Source: Nocardioides sp. Root682
GTDB taxonomy: Bacteria; Actinomycetota; Actinomycetes; Propionibacteriales; Nocardioidaceae
Assembly: GCF_001427795.1 (NCBI RefSeq)
Contig: NZ_LMHJ01000003.1
Span: 488,204 to 552,203, forward strand
Direction of reading: 5' to 3'
Length of the DNA: 64,000 nt
In this document: piece after piece, positions 50,202 through 58,976 of the stretch
How the letters are laid out: each line of letters starts with the position of its first letter
How positions within the stretch are numbered: position 1 is the stretch's first letter
Translations under genes and position numbers: made by a program
The notes under the pieces: model-generated
The model's input: only the letters and a program-made list of their open reading frames with translations
Told to the model about the DNA's origin: nothing
Database searches by the model: none

Positions 50202-50815
50202 CAGACGGTGCCGCCCCGCTGGCCGCGACGCGACGGCATCACGGCCACCCCGTCCGGCACCGGTTCCAGGCCACCAGCGGTGCACATCAGCTCGCCCCAC
50301 GCCTCGGCGTGCGAGGCGAGGTCGGTCGGGTCGATCGGCGTCCACGAAGCCCGGATCTCGAGCTGGGCGTTGCCCGGCTCGCCGGCCATGGAGCCGTAGC
50401 TCTCGGTGGCGACCCGGGTGACGGTGCCGGACTCGGCGACGTGTTCGGCACCGTGGGCCTCGAGCGCGTCGGTCAGCCAGGTCCAGCCCACGTCGGTGAG
50501 CAGGGGATCGGTGGCCAGGTCGTGATCGATCTCGGCCCGGCAGTAGGCGACGCAGCGGAAGGTGCCCTCCCAGGCGTCGTTGCCGGCGGGGTCGTGGAGC
50601 ACCACGAGGCGACCGGTGGCCACCTCCTCGTCGTCGACGGTCACGTCGGCCGACAGCGCGGTGGCGTACGGCGCGATCCGCTGGGGTGCCGGCATCTCCT
50701 CGCAGAACACTTCGGAGCGGAAGTTCGCCGCCCGGAGGCTGTCGACGGCAGCGGTGAACTCGCGGGGTGTGCCGGCAGCGCCGGACCCCGGGTTCGACTC
50801 CTGGCGAGCGACCAT
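50201..50815 (-). CDS. DUF3000 family protein
   Basis: A 204-residue actinobacterial protein: PREFTAAVDSLRAANFRSEVFCEEMPAPQRIAPYATALSADV and GRLVVLHDPAGNDAWEGTFRCVAYCRAEID are the family core. The function is unknown. It precedes the RNase D gene with a one-base overlap and is divergent from hemE, an order common in actinobacteria. Confidence 0.88.
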   Translation of the reverse strand: MVARQESNPGSGAAGTPREFTAAVDSLRAANFRSEVFCEEMPAPQRIAPYATALSADVTVDDEEVATGRLVVLHDPAGNDAWEGTFRCVAYCRAEIDHDLATDPLLTDVGWTWLTDALEAHGAEHVAESGTVTRVATESYGSMAGEPGNAQLEIRASWTPIDPTDLASHAEAWGELMCTAGGLEPVPDGVAVMPSRRGQRGGTV

Positions 50816-50884
50816 GGGGTCAGACTAGGGCGAAGGTCCCCGATCGATGTGCGTCCCACGCCGTCGACCTGAGACGCTGGCCTC

Positions 50885-51928
50885 GTGACGACCCTCCATG
50901 ACTCGGCCTTTCTCAAGGCGGCCCGCGGCGAAACCGTCCCGCACACGCCCGTGTGGTTCATGCGCCAGGCCGGCCGCTCGCTCCCCGAGTACCTCAAGCT
51001 GCGCGAGGGCATCGCGATGCTCGACTCCTGCGCCGACCCCGAGCTGATCGTCGAGATCACGCTCCAGCCCGTGCGCCGGTACGGCGTCGATGCCGCGATC
51101 TTCTTCTCCGACATCGTGCTGCCGCTCAAGGCGGTCGGCGTCGACCTCGACATCGTGCCCGGCGTCGGGCCTGTCGTGGCGAACCCGGTGCGCACACTCG
51201 CCGACGTGGACGCGATCCCGGACCTCACTGCGGACCAGATCCCGTACATCACGGCTGCGGTGCAGGGCCTGGTCGGCGAGCTCGCCGGCATCAACGGCGG
51301 CACCCCGCTGATCGGGTTCGCGGGCGCTCCGTTCACCGTGGCGTCGTACCTCGTCGAGGGCGGGCCCTCGAAGGAGCACGCCAAGACCAAGGCCCTCATG
51401 TTCGGTGCCCCCGAGGTGTGGGACGCGCTGATGCGCAAGATCTCGGGCATCTCGGCCGCGTTCCTCGAGACGCAGGTCGCGGCCGGTGCCTCGGCGGTGC
51501 AGCTGTTCGACTCGTGGGCCGGCGCGCTCACGCCGGGCGACTACGTCCGCCACGTCCAGCCGCACTCGGCCCGGGTCCTCGAGCAGGTCGGCAAGCTCGG
51601 CGTCCCGCGCATCCACTTCGGCGTCGGTACGACGAACCTGCTCGACCTGATGGGCGAGGCCGGTGCCGACGTCGTCGGTGTCGACTGGCGCACCCCGCTG
51701 GACCGGGCGATCCCGATGGTGGGCGACCGGGCGGTGCAGGGCAACCTCGACCCGACCCTGGTGTTCGCGCCGACCGAGGTGATGACGGCGCGAGCCGCCG
51801 AGGTCATCGAAGCCGGCCGCGCGGCGCGCGGCCACATCTTCAACCTCGGCCACGGCGTCATCCCGAGCACCGACCCCGACCAGCTCGCGCGGCTGACCGA
51901 GTTCGTGCAGTCCTACCCGCTGGGCTGA
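50885..51928 (+). CDS. hemE: Uroporphyrinogen decarboxylase
   Basis: A 347-residue protein. VWFMRQAGRSLPEYLKLR, DAAIFFSDIVLPLKAVGVDL and NLGHGVIPSTDPDQLARL are diagnostic. It converts uroporphyrinogen III to coproporphyrinogen III, the branch point of the coproporphyrin-dependent haem route found in actinobacteria (completed by HemY and HemQ at the right end). The last 16 bases overlap the convergent NYN gene. Confidence 0.95.
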   Translation: MTTLHDSAFLKAARGETVPHTPVWFMRQAGRSLPEYLKLREGIAMLDSCADPELIVEITLQPVRRYGVDAAIFFSDIVLPLKAVGVDLDIVPGVGPVVANPVRTLADVDAIPDLTADQIPYITAAVQGLVGELAGINGGTPLIGFAGAPFTVASYLVEGGPSKEHAKTKALMFGAPEVWDALMRKISGISAAFLETQVAAGASAVQLFDSWAGALTPGDYVRHVQPHSARVLEQVGKLGVPRIHFGVGTTNLLDLMGEAGADVVGVDWRTPLDRAIPMVGDRAVQGNLDPTLVFAPTEVMTARAAEVIEAGRAARGHIFNLGHGVIPSTDPDQLARLTEFVQSYPLG

Positions 51929-52824
51929 GCCTTCTTCGCGGCGCGCTTCCGCGTGGTCGTGGTGACCACCGGCCTGGTGGACTTCATCTCGGCAACCGGC
52001 GCTTCCGCGGCGGTCTCCTGGGGCGCAGCGCTCGGTGCCGGCTCCTTCTTCGCGCTCGCCTTCGGTGCTGTGCTCTTCCGTGCAGCGACCTTCTTCGCGG
52101 GTGCCTTGCCCTTCTGGCTGACCTTCGTGCCGCTGCCGGAGCCGGTGACGGTCAGGAAGGGTTGGGCCTCGACCAGCGAGAGCAGCTTCGGGAAGCCGTA
52201 CAGGCGGGGGTCGAAGGACGGGCTCGCCGTACGCAGGTAGTTGCCGAGCGCACCCAGGTTGACCCAGCCGTCCTCGTCGGAGGCGTTGTTGATCCCGCGC
52301 ACCAGCAGGCTCTGCAGGTTCGGGAGCGGCGGGTCGTCCGGTGTGTCGCCGCTGGCGTCGACGGGCTCGGCCGGGCTGCCGGTCTGCGCCTCCTTGCCGA
52401 GCACCTCGAGGTAGATGAAGGTGTCGCATGCCGCGACCAGTGACTGGGGCGTCTTGCGCAGGCCCAGTCCGTAGACGGTCATGCCCGACTCCCGGATCCG
52501 GGTGGCCAGTCGCGTGAAGTCGCTGTCGCTCGACACCAGGGCGAACGCGTCGAGGTTGCCGCTGTAGAGCAGGTCCATCGCGTCGATGATGAGCGCGGAG
52601 TCGGTCGAGTTCTTGCCCGTCGTGTACGCGAACTGCTGCACCGGGACGATCGCGTGCTGGTTGAGCTCGGTCTTCCAGCCACCGAGCTGCGGGGTCGTCC
52701 AGTCGCCGTACGCGCGCTTGACCGTCGAGACGCCGTACTTCGCCAGCTCCTCGAGCAGTGCGCTTGCGTGCTTCGGCGAGGTGTTGTCCGCGTCGATGAG
52801 TACGGCGATCCGGGTGGCGGTCAT
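51913..52824 (-). CDS. NYN (PIN-like) RNase domain protein with LOTUS/OST-HTH domain
   Basis: A 303-residue protein. NYN core: IAVLIDADNTSP, DSALIIDAMDLL and FALVSSDSDFTRLATRIRESG supply the metal-binding aspartates of LabA-like ribonucleases. Residues ~165-230 are an OST-HTH/LOTUS RNA-binding module (LLVRGINNASDEDGWVNLGALGNYLR). A lysine/alanine-rich C-terminal tail follows. It is probably an RNA-processing nuclease. Confidence 0.85.
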   Translation of the reverse strand: MTATRIAVLIDADNTSPKHASALLEELAKYGVSTVKRAYGDWTTPQLGGWKTELNQHAIVPVQQFAYTTGKNSTDSALIIDAMDLLYSGNLDAFALVSSDSDFTRLATRIRESGMTVYGLGLRKTPQSLVAACDTFIYLEVLGKEAQTGSPAEPVDASGDTPDDPPLPNLQSLLVRGINNASDEDGWVNLGALGNYLRTASPSFDPRLYGFPKLLSLVEAQPFLTVTGSGSGTKVSQKGKAPAKKVAARKSTAPKASAKKEPAPSAAPQETAAEAPVAEMKSTRPVVTTTTRKRAAKKAQPSG

Positions 52825-52856
52825 GCGGCCATCATGTCCGAGGCCCTTGGCCCCGC

Positions 52857-53789
52857 TCAGGACGCCGCGCCTGCCGCCTTCTCGTTGGCGGTGCGGTACG
52901 CCGTCGCGCGGGCGACCAGCGCACTCTGCAGCTCCCGCACCGGCAACGGCTGCTGGAGGGTCTTGCGCTGGCGCAGCTGCAGGGTCACGAACGTCTGCTC
53001 GCCGACGATGGGACGGGTCTCGATGAGGCCGACCCGGTGCAGCGGGTCGCCGTGCACCGAGTAGTCCGGGAGCACGGTGACCCCGATGCCCTCGGCCACC
53101 AGCGCCTTGCCCATCTCGGCGCCGTCGGTGCTGTGGGCAGCCGGCGGGACCTCGGGGCCGAAGGCACGGTGGACGTAGCGGTGCATGACGTAGCCCGCGC
53201 GCATCATCACGAAGCGCTCGAGGCGGAGCTCCTCGATCGTCACCTGCGGTCGGGCGGTGAGCTTGTGACCTGCGGGGAGGACGGCGACCGGTCGGCCCAC
53301 GAGCAGGTCGATCCCGTCGAGGCCGATGGGTGCGTCGTCGCCGTCGAGCACGTTGACCAGGCCCAGGTCGAGGGTGCCCTCGGCCAGCGCCTCGTCGATC
53401 TGCGCCTGTTGCATGGTGAGCACCTCCACCGTCGTACCGGGGTGGCGCTCCTGGAAGACGCGCACCGCGGGCACCAGCAGGGTTGAGGTCGCGGCGTGGA
53501 CCGTGCCGACCCGGATCACGCGGGTGTCCGTGCGCTGGTCGCCGGCGGCGACGCGGAGCCGGTCGACGGCGGCAAGGACCTCGGTCATGTAGGGCAGCAG
53601 CTCACGGCCCTCGCGACTGATCCGGGCGCCCGAGCGGCGGCGGTCGAGGAGGGTGACGCGCAGCTCGCGCTCGAGCTTGGTGAGCGCTTCGCTCAGCGCG
53701 GGCTGGGAGAGGTGGAGCTTCTCGCTCGCGCGGCGGAGTGAGCCGTGCTGGGTCACGGCGGCGAGGTACTCCAGCTGTTCGATGCGCAT
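52857..53789 (-). CDS. LysR family regulator of the organosulfur cluster
   Basis: A 310-residue protein. The N-terminal winged helix MRIEQLEYLAAVTQHGSLRRASEKLHLSQPALSEALTKLERELRVTL is canonical LysR (residues 1-47). A periplasmic-binding-like sensor domain follows. It is divergent from the DszC-like gene at 53912, the usual position for a LysR activator. A sulfur-limitation response is inferred from the target cluster. Confidence 0.85.
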   Translation of the reverse strand: MRIEQLEYLAAVTQHGSLRRASEKLHLSQPALSEALTKLERELRVTLLDRRRSGARISREGRELLPYMTEVLAAVDRLRVAAGDQRTDTRVIRVGTVHAATSTLLVPAVRVFQERHPGTTVEVLTMQQAQIDEALAEGTLDLGLVNVLDGDDAPIGLDGIDLLVGRPVAVLPAGHKLTARPQVTIEELRLERFVMMRAGYVMHRYVHRAFGPEVPPAAHSTDGAEMGKALVAEGIGVTVLPDYSVHGDPLHRVGLIETRPIVGEQTFVTLQLRQRKTLQQPLPVRELQSALVARATAYRTANEKAAGAAS

Positions 53790-53911
53790 GGGCGCTGCCT
53801 TTCACATCCATCGGTGACGCCGAGGGCGGGACTACTTGCCGCTGACCCAAAGTCAAGTAAGTTGGTAAACAAACAGTAACACGATCCGTCGATCCCGAGG
53901 AGTCCTCTTCC

Positions 53912-55177
53912 ATGACCGCTGAACTCACCGCCCACTCCGGCACCGCTGCTGGTGGGTGGACCGACCGTCCGTCGACCGCCGAAGGCTGGCTCGAGCGCGC
54001 CCGTCAGGTGGCGACCACGCTCGCTGCCGACGCGGTCGAGCGCGACCGGGCCCTGGCCGTACCGACAGCGGAGGTCCAGCTGCTCAAGGACTCCGGCCTG
54101 GTCACCCTGCTCGGACCGGTCGAGCACGGCGGGGGCGGCCAGGACTGGACGACCGCCCTGCGCGTGATCCGCGCCGTGAGCGCAGGTGACGGTTCGATCG
54201 GCCAGCTGATCGGCTACCACTACCTGTGGTTCTGGGCGGTGCGCCTGGTCGGCACGCCCGAGCAGGTCGCGGCGGTCGAGGAGCAGGCCACCAGGGACGC
54301 CTGGTTCTTCGGTGGCGCGGTCAATCCGCGTGACGCCGACCTGACGATCACGCTGGAGACGGGACCGGACGGATCCGAGGAGCTCGTGTTCCGTGGCGAG
54401 AAGAGCTTCTCGACCGGTGGCCGGGTCTCCGACGTGACCGTGCTCGAGGGCATCCTGGAAGGGACCGAGAAGCACGTCTTCGCGATCGTCCCGACCGACC
54501 AGCCGGCCATCGTCTTCAAGGGCGACTGGGACAGCCTCGGCCAGCGCCTGACCGAGAGCGGCGGCGTGTCGATCGACGGCGTGCGGGTGCCGTGGGCGGC
54601 CGCTGCCGGCTACGTCGAGACCGAGCAGGGCTGGGAGTTCCAGCCGCGGGTCTACAACACCCTCAACGTGCCGCTGATCCAGATCATCTTCGCCAACATC
54701 TACGTCGGTGTCGCCGAGGGTGCCCTCGCCACCGCGGCCACGTACACCCGCGAGAAGACGCGTCCGTGGCCCTACACGCCCGACCTCAAGGAGTCCGCGA
54801 CCCAGGAGTTCTACATCCTCGAGGCGTACGGCGACCTGCGCTCGAAGCTGTGGGCAGCCGAAGCGCTGGTCGAGCGGGCCGCCACGCTCATCGAGGCGAT
54901 CAACGCCCACCCCGACACGGTGACCGAGCAGGAGCGCGGTGAGGCCGAGGTCGTCATCGCCGCTGCCAAGCAGGTCGCGATCGACACGGGTCTCGAGGTC
55001 GGCACCCGCGTGTACGACGTCACCGGGGCCCGCGCGACGGCCAGCTCCGTCGGGCTCGACATCTTCTGGCGCAACATCCGAACCCATAGCCTCCACGACC
55101 CGGTGGCCCACAAGCGCGCCGAGGTCGGGCGGTACGCCCTTCTCGGCGAGCTGCCGGCTCCGTCCTGGTACACGTGA
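53912..55177 (+). CDS. DszC-like flavin monooxygenase (acyl-CoA dehydrogenase fold)
   Basis: A 421-residue protein, close to the length of dibenzothiophene monooxygenase DszC. HGGGGQDWTTALRVI, YHYLWFWAVRLVG, GGAVNPRDADL, EKSFSTGG and a C-terminal RNIRTHSLHDPVAHKRAEVG (the H..D..HK family ending) fit DszC/SfnB-type FMNH2-dependent enzymes rather than acyl-CoA dehydrogenases. It oxidises an organosulfur substrate. A good ribosome site (gaggag) lies at 53899. First gene of the cluster. Confidence 0.78.
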   Translation: MTAELTAHSGTAAGGWTDRPSTAEGWLERARQVATTLAADAVERDRALAVPTAEVQLLKDSGLVTLLGPVEHGGGGQDWTTALRVIRAVSAGDGSIGQLIGYHYLWFWAVRLVGTPEQVAAVEEQATRDAWFFGGAVNPRDADLTITLETGPDGSEELVFRGEKSFSTGGRVSDVTVLEGILEGTEKHVFAIVPTDQPAIVFKGDWDSLGQRLTESGGVSIDGVRVPWAAAAGYVETEQGWEFQPRVYNTLNVPLIQIIFANIYVGVAEGALATAATYTREKTRPWPYTPDLKESATQEFYILEAYGDLRSKLWAAEALVERAATLIEAINAHPDTVTEQERGEAEVVIAAAKQVAIDTGLEVGTRVYDVTGARATASSVGLDIFWRNIRTHSLHDPVAHKRAEVGRYALLGELPAPSWYT

Positions 55178-55187
55178 GGACGCGCCG

Positions 55188-56480
55188 ATGACGATCATTG
55201 AGCGCACCGACCGCACCCTTCCCGACGTCACCGCGGACCTCGTCCGCGGGCTCGACCGCCCGACACTGCGCACGCCGTTGCTCGACGAGCTGCGAGCGTC
55301 GTACCGACCGCTCTTCGAGGAGATCGGCGAGGGCGCGCTCCAGCGCGAGGTCGACGACGTGCTGCCCGACCAGGAGGTGGGCCGCCTCAAGGCGGCCGGC
55401 TTCGGTGCGCTCCGCGTGCCGGTCGAGTACGGCGGCCGCGGGGCCTCGATTCCCGAGCTCACGCAGCTCTGGATCGACCTCGCGGCCGCGGACTCCAACC
55501 TGCCGCAGGCACTGCGCGGACATGCTGCCCTCGTCGAGGACCGGCTCTGGCAGCACGCCCGGGGCCGGGACCAGCAGGTGTGGTTCGACCGCTTCGTCGC
55601 GGGCGAGATCGCCGGCAACGCCTGGTCGGAGGTGGGGGCGACCTCGATCGACACCCAGGCGACGGTGCTGACCGGTCAGCCCGACGGCAGCTACCTGTTG
55701 ACGGGCAGCAAGTTCTACACGACCGGGACGGTCTACGCGGAGTGGGCGGACGTCTACGTGCGACGTGAGGTGCCCGGTCGCGAAGCGGACTTCGCGATCG
55801 CGCTCGTGGACACCCGGACGCCCCAGGTCACGGTCAGCGACGACTGGGACGGGTTCGGCCAGCGCGGCACGGGCAGCGGGACCACGACGTTCGACGCAGC
55901 GCTGGTTCCGGCCGAGGACGTGCTGCCGTTCGGTGAGCGTTTCGTCCACCAGACGGCGCTCTACCAGCTGAACCTGCTGGCGGTGCTGAGCGGGATCGGC
56001 AAGGCCGCGCTCCGGGAGTTCATCGGTCAGGTGCAGGGGCGCGAGCGCAACTACTCGCACGCCAACGCGGGTCGGGTGCGTGACGACGCGCAGGTGCTCG
56101 CCCGGATCGGCGAGGCCGCGGCGGCGGTCCATGCCGCAGAGGCGGTGACCATCCGGACGGCGACCGCCGTGCAGGAGGTGGCCGACCTGCCGCCGGGGGC
56201 GGACGTCGAGATCGCCATCGCCAACGAGGTGGCCGAGCTCGAGTCGTCGGCCGCCCAGGTGGCGGTCACCGACCTGATCCTGACGGCGACGACCAACCTG
56301 TTCGACACCCTGGGTGCCTCGGGGACGTCCCGGGCCCGGGGGCTGGACCGCCACTGGCGCAACGCGCGGACGGTCGCCTCGCACAACCCGCGGATCCTCA
56401 AGGCGCGGGTCGTGGGCGCCCATCTGGTCAACGGCACCCCGCCGCCGTACGCCTGGGCGATCGGTCGCACGGTGCGGTGA
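55188..56480 (+). CDS. Second DszC/SfnB-like flavin monooxygenase
   Basis: A 430-residue protein from the ATG at 55188, 10 bases after the previous stop. VPVEYGGRGASIPELTQLW, GNAWSEVGATS, LTGSKFYTTGTVYAEWADV, TVSDDWDGFGQRGTGSGTT and LDRHWRNARTVASHNP are the family marks. It is a paralogue of its neighbour and of the SfnB at 57723, with a different predicted substrate pocket. A strong terminator-like hairpin follows. Confidence 0.78.
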   Translation: MTIIERTDRTLPDVTADLVRGLDRPTLRTPLLDELRASYRPLFEEIGEGALQREVDDVLPDQEVGRLKAAGFGALRVPVEYGGRGASIPELTQLWIDLAAADSNLPQALRGHAALVEDRLWQHARGRDQQVWFDRFVAGEIAGNAWSEVGATSIDTQATVLTGQPDGSYLLTGSKFYTTGTVYAEWADVYVRREVPGREADFAIALVDTRTPQVTVSDDWDGFGQRGTGSGTTTFDAALVPAEDVLPFGERFVHQTALYQLNLLAVLSGIGKAALREFIGQVQGRERNYSHANAGRVRDDAQVLARIGEAAAAVHAAEAVTIRTATAVQEVADLPPGADVEIAIANEVAELESSAAQVAVTDLILTATTNLFDTLGASGTSRARGLDRHWRNARTVASHNPRILKARVVGAHLVNGTPPPYAWAIGRTVR

Positions 56481-56497
56481 CAGGCGCTGCCTGTCGC

Positions 56498-56529
56498 GGG
56501 GTCGCCGGTTCCAAGGAGCCGGCGACCCC
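56498..56529. terminator. Stem-loop between second DszC-like gene and sfnG
   Basis: Fifteen-base arms (56498-56512 and 56515-56529) with one G-T pair and a 2-base loop, followed by ttctggcttg. It divides the cluster into two possible transcripts. The 70 bases after it, up to sfnG, include the AT-rich tctattgaactactcgactt that could hold a second promoter. Confidence 0.7.
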
Positions 56530-56601
56530 TTCTGGCTTGCGTTCCCGGCCCTGTCCGCTAATGTCTATTGAACTACTCGACTTAACCACGGAGACCTCAC
56601 C

Positions 56602-57723
56602 ATGACTTCCCAGCCCTTTGACCGCGAAGCCTTTGCCGAGCCGCTGAAGTTCGCCTACTGGGTCCCCAACGTCAGTGGGGGACTGGTGGTCAGCAAGATC
56701 GAGCAGCGCACCGACTGGGGCTACGACTACAACGTCGAGCTCGCGCGCCTGGCCGAGAACAACGGCTTCGAGTTCGCGCTCTCGCAGGTGCGCTACATCG
56801 CCTCCTACGGCGCGGCCTACCAGCACGAGTCGACGGCGATCAGCCTCGCGCTGACGCTGGCGACCGAACGGCTCAAGGTGATCGCCGCGATCCACCCCGG
56901 GCTGTGGCAGCCGGGTGTCCTCGCCAAGTGGATCGCGACGGCCGACCAGATCACGAACGGGCGGCTCGCCATCAACGTCGTCAGTGGCTGGTTCAAGGAC
57001 GAGTTCACCAAGCTGGGCGAGCCGTGGCTCGAGCACGGCGAGCGCTACCGCCGCTCCGAGGAGTTCATCCGCTACGTGCGGGAGATCTGGACCTCGGACC
57101 ACGCCGAGTTCAACGGCGACTTCTACAACCTCCACGACTTCGACCTGAAGCCGAAGCCGGTCGTCCGCGAGGGCCGCCCCCACCCGGAGATCTTCCAGGG
57201 CGGCAACTCGACCGACGCGCGGGGCATGGCCGGCCGCGTCTCCGACTGGTACTTCGCCAACGGCAACACCCCCGACGGGATCTCCGAGCAGATCCGCGAC
57301 GTCACCGACGTGGCCACCGTCCACGGCCGCACCGTGAAGTTCGGCGTCAACGGCTTCTTCATCGGCCGCGACACCGAGGCCGAGGCGCGCGACGTGCTCC
57401 GCGAGATCATCGACAAGGCCGACCGCGAAGCGGTCGAGGGCTTCGGCGGCGCCGTACGACAGGCCGGCCAGAGCACGGGTGACAAGAAGGGCATGTGGCA
57501 GGACTCCGAGTTCGCCGACCTGGTGCAGTACAACGACGGCTTCCGGACCGGACTGATCGGCACGCCCGAACAGATCGCGACCCGGATGATCGAGTACAAG
57601 CGCCGTGGGGTGAACCTGCTGCTGCTCGGCTTCCTCCACTACCTCGAGGACGTGGAGTACTTCGGTCGCGAGGTGCTCCCGATCGTCCGTGAGCTCGAGG
57701 CCGCGGAGCTCGAGCGCGTCTGA
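56602..57723 (+). CDS. sfnG: Dimethylsulfone monooxygenase (FMNH2-dependent)
   Basis: A 373-residue luciferase-like TIM-barrel enzyme. LKFAYWVPNVSGGLVVSKIEQRTDWGYDYN is the SfnG-specific N-terminus (residues 12-41). VVSGWFKDEFTKLGEPWLEH and FQGGNSTDARGMAG are the flavin and substrate loops. It splits dimethylsulfone to methanesulfinate and formaldehyde. It overlaps the next gene by one base. Confidence 0.92.
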   Translation: MTSQPFDREAFAEPLKFAYWVPNVSGGLVVSKIEQRTDWGYDYNVELARLAENNGFEFALSQVRYIASYGAAYQHESTAISLALTLATERLKVIAAIHPGLWQPGVLAKWIATADQITNGRLAINVVSGWFKDEFTKLGEPWLEHGERYRRSEEFIRYVREIWTSDHAEFNGDFYNLHDFDLKPKPVVREGRPHPEIFQGGNSTDARGMAGRVSDWYFANGNTPDGISEQIRDVTDVATVHGRTVKFGVNGFFIGRDTEAEARDVLREIIDKADREAVEGFGGAVRQAGQSTGDKKGMWQDSEFADLVQYNDGFRTGLIGTPEQIATRMIEYKRRGVNLLLLGFLHYLEDVEYFGREVLPIVRELEAAELERV

Positions 57724-58967
57724 TGACCGCGACCCACCCGTTGGTCGAGGAGGTTGCGCAGCAACCGTCTCGAGACCCCCACACGGCGATCTCGGCGATT
57801 GCGGAAGCACACACCCTGGCAGCCCGCTTCGCGGAGGGCTCGTCCCTCCGCGACCGCGAACGGATCCTCCCGGTCGCGGAGGTGGACGCCCTGTCGGCGT
57901 CCGGGCTGCTCGCCCTCACCGTTCCGGTCGAGTACGGCGGCCCGGGGCTCGGCGCCGCCGTGCTGGCCGAGGTCGTGCGACTGGTCGCCACCGGCGACCC
58001 CAACATCGCGCAGATCCCGCACAGCCACTTCGTCTACGTCAACGCGGTGCTCGAGCAGGGCACCGAGGAGCAGAAGAGGTTCCTGCTGGGCGAGGTGGTG
58101 GCCGGCAAGCGGTTCGGCAACGCCCAGTCCGAGATCGGTTCGAAGCACGTCCGCGACCACGCGACGACGCTGCGCCGTGACGCGGCGGTCAACGGGGACT
58201 GGGTGCTCGACGGAGAGAAGGGCTACTGCACGGGAGCCCTGTTCGCCCACTGGATCCCGGTGCTCGCGCACCTCGGCGAGGGCGGACCGCTGCACGTCGC
58301 CTGGGTCGAACGGCACGCCGACGGGGTGACGGTGATCGACGACTGGAACGGACTCGGGCAGCGCACGACCGCCAGCGGCACCGTCCGCCTCGCCGGCGTA
58401 CGGGTCGCGGCCGACCGGATCACGCCGTACCACCTGACCTTCGAACGGCCCCAGGCCTACGGCTCGTTCGCCCAGCTCCTGCACGCCGCCATCGACGCGG
58501 GCATCGCGCGCGCTGCCCTGCGTGACGCGGCGACATTCGTCACCACCCGGAGCCGGCCGTACCCCGATGCGATCGCGCTCTACGACGTCGACGGTGCCGC
58601 CGAGGACCCACTGATCGTGCGCGCCTTCGGGGAGATCGAGCTGCAGGTGCGCGGCGCCGAGGCGCTCCTGGCCGAGGCCGGGCGCGCCGTCGACCGGGCC
58701 CGTGCGGACCTGACGGCCGAGTCCGCCGCCGAAGCCAGTCTCGCGGTGGCTGCGGCCCGGGCCGCCACCACGGCGGCCTCTCTCGAGGCGTCGAGCCGGC
58801 TCTTCGAGGTCGCCGGCACCCGCTCCGCGCTGGCCTCGGACAACCTCGACCGGCACTGGCGCAACGCCCGCACCCACACGCTCCACGACCCCGCAGCCTG
58901 GAAGGTCCAGCACCTCGGTCGGTTCGCGATCGACGGCACCCTTCCGCCGCTCCACGGCCAGATCTAG
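57723..58967 (+). CDS. sfnB: SfnB family sulfur acquisition oxidoreductase
   Basis: A 414-residue protein, ATG at 57723 overlapping the sfnG stop. HSHFVYVNAVLEQG, GKRFGNAQSEIGSKHVRDHATTL, DGEKGYCTGALFAHWIPV and DNLDRHWRNARTHTLHDPAAWK are SfnB landmarks. The first 20 codons include a copy of a genomic repeat (57742-57778), so the N-terminal residues 7-19 (LVEEVAQQPSRDP) are repeat-derived. The globular domain begins after them. Confidence 0.88.
   Translation: MTATHPLVEEVAQQPSRDPHTAISAIAEAHTLAARFAEGSSLRDRERILPVAEVDALSASGLLALTVPVEYGGPGLGAAVLAEVVRLVATGDPNIAQIPHSHFVYVNAVLEQGTEEQKRFLLGEVVAGKRFGNAQSEIGSKHVRDHATTLRRDAAVNGDWVLDGEKGYCTGALFAHWIPVLAHLGEGGPLHVAWVERHADGVTVIDDWNGLGQRTTASGTVRLAGVRVAADRITPYHLTFERPQAYGSFAQLLHAAIDAGIARAALRDAATFVTTRSRPYPDAIALYDVDGAAEDPLIVRAFGEIELQVRGAEALLAEAGRAVDRARADLTAESAAEASLAVAAARAATTAASLEASSRLFEVAGTRSALASDNLDRHWRNARTHTLHDPAAWKVQHLGRFAIDGTLPPLHGQI
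57742..57778 (+). repeat. 37-base dispersed repeat within sfnB N-terminus
   Basis: Identical over 37 bases to the reverse complement of 63782-63818. It starts tggtcgaggaggttgcg and ends cgtctcgagaccc. It encodes residues 7-19 of SfnB. Confidence 0.9.
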
Positions 58968-58976
58968 AGGATTCGC

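Noticed and set aside
50780..50815. tRNA-like ggttcgactcc segment
   Set aside because: It lies in the coding start of the DUF3000 gene, and no acceptor, D or anticodon stem can be formed around it.
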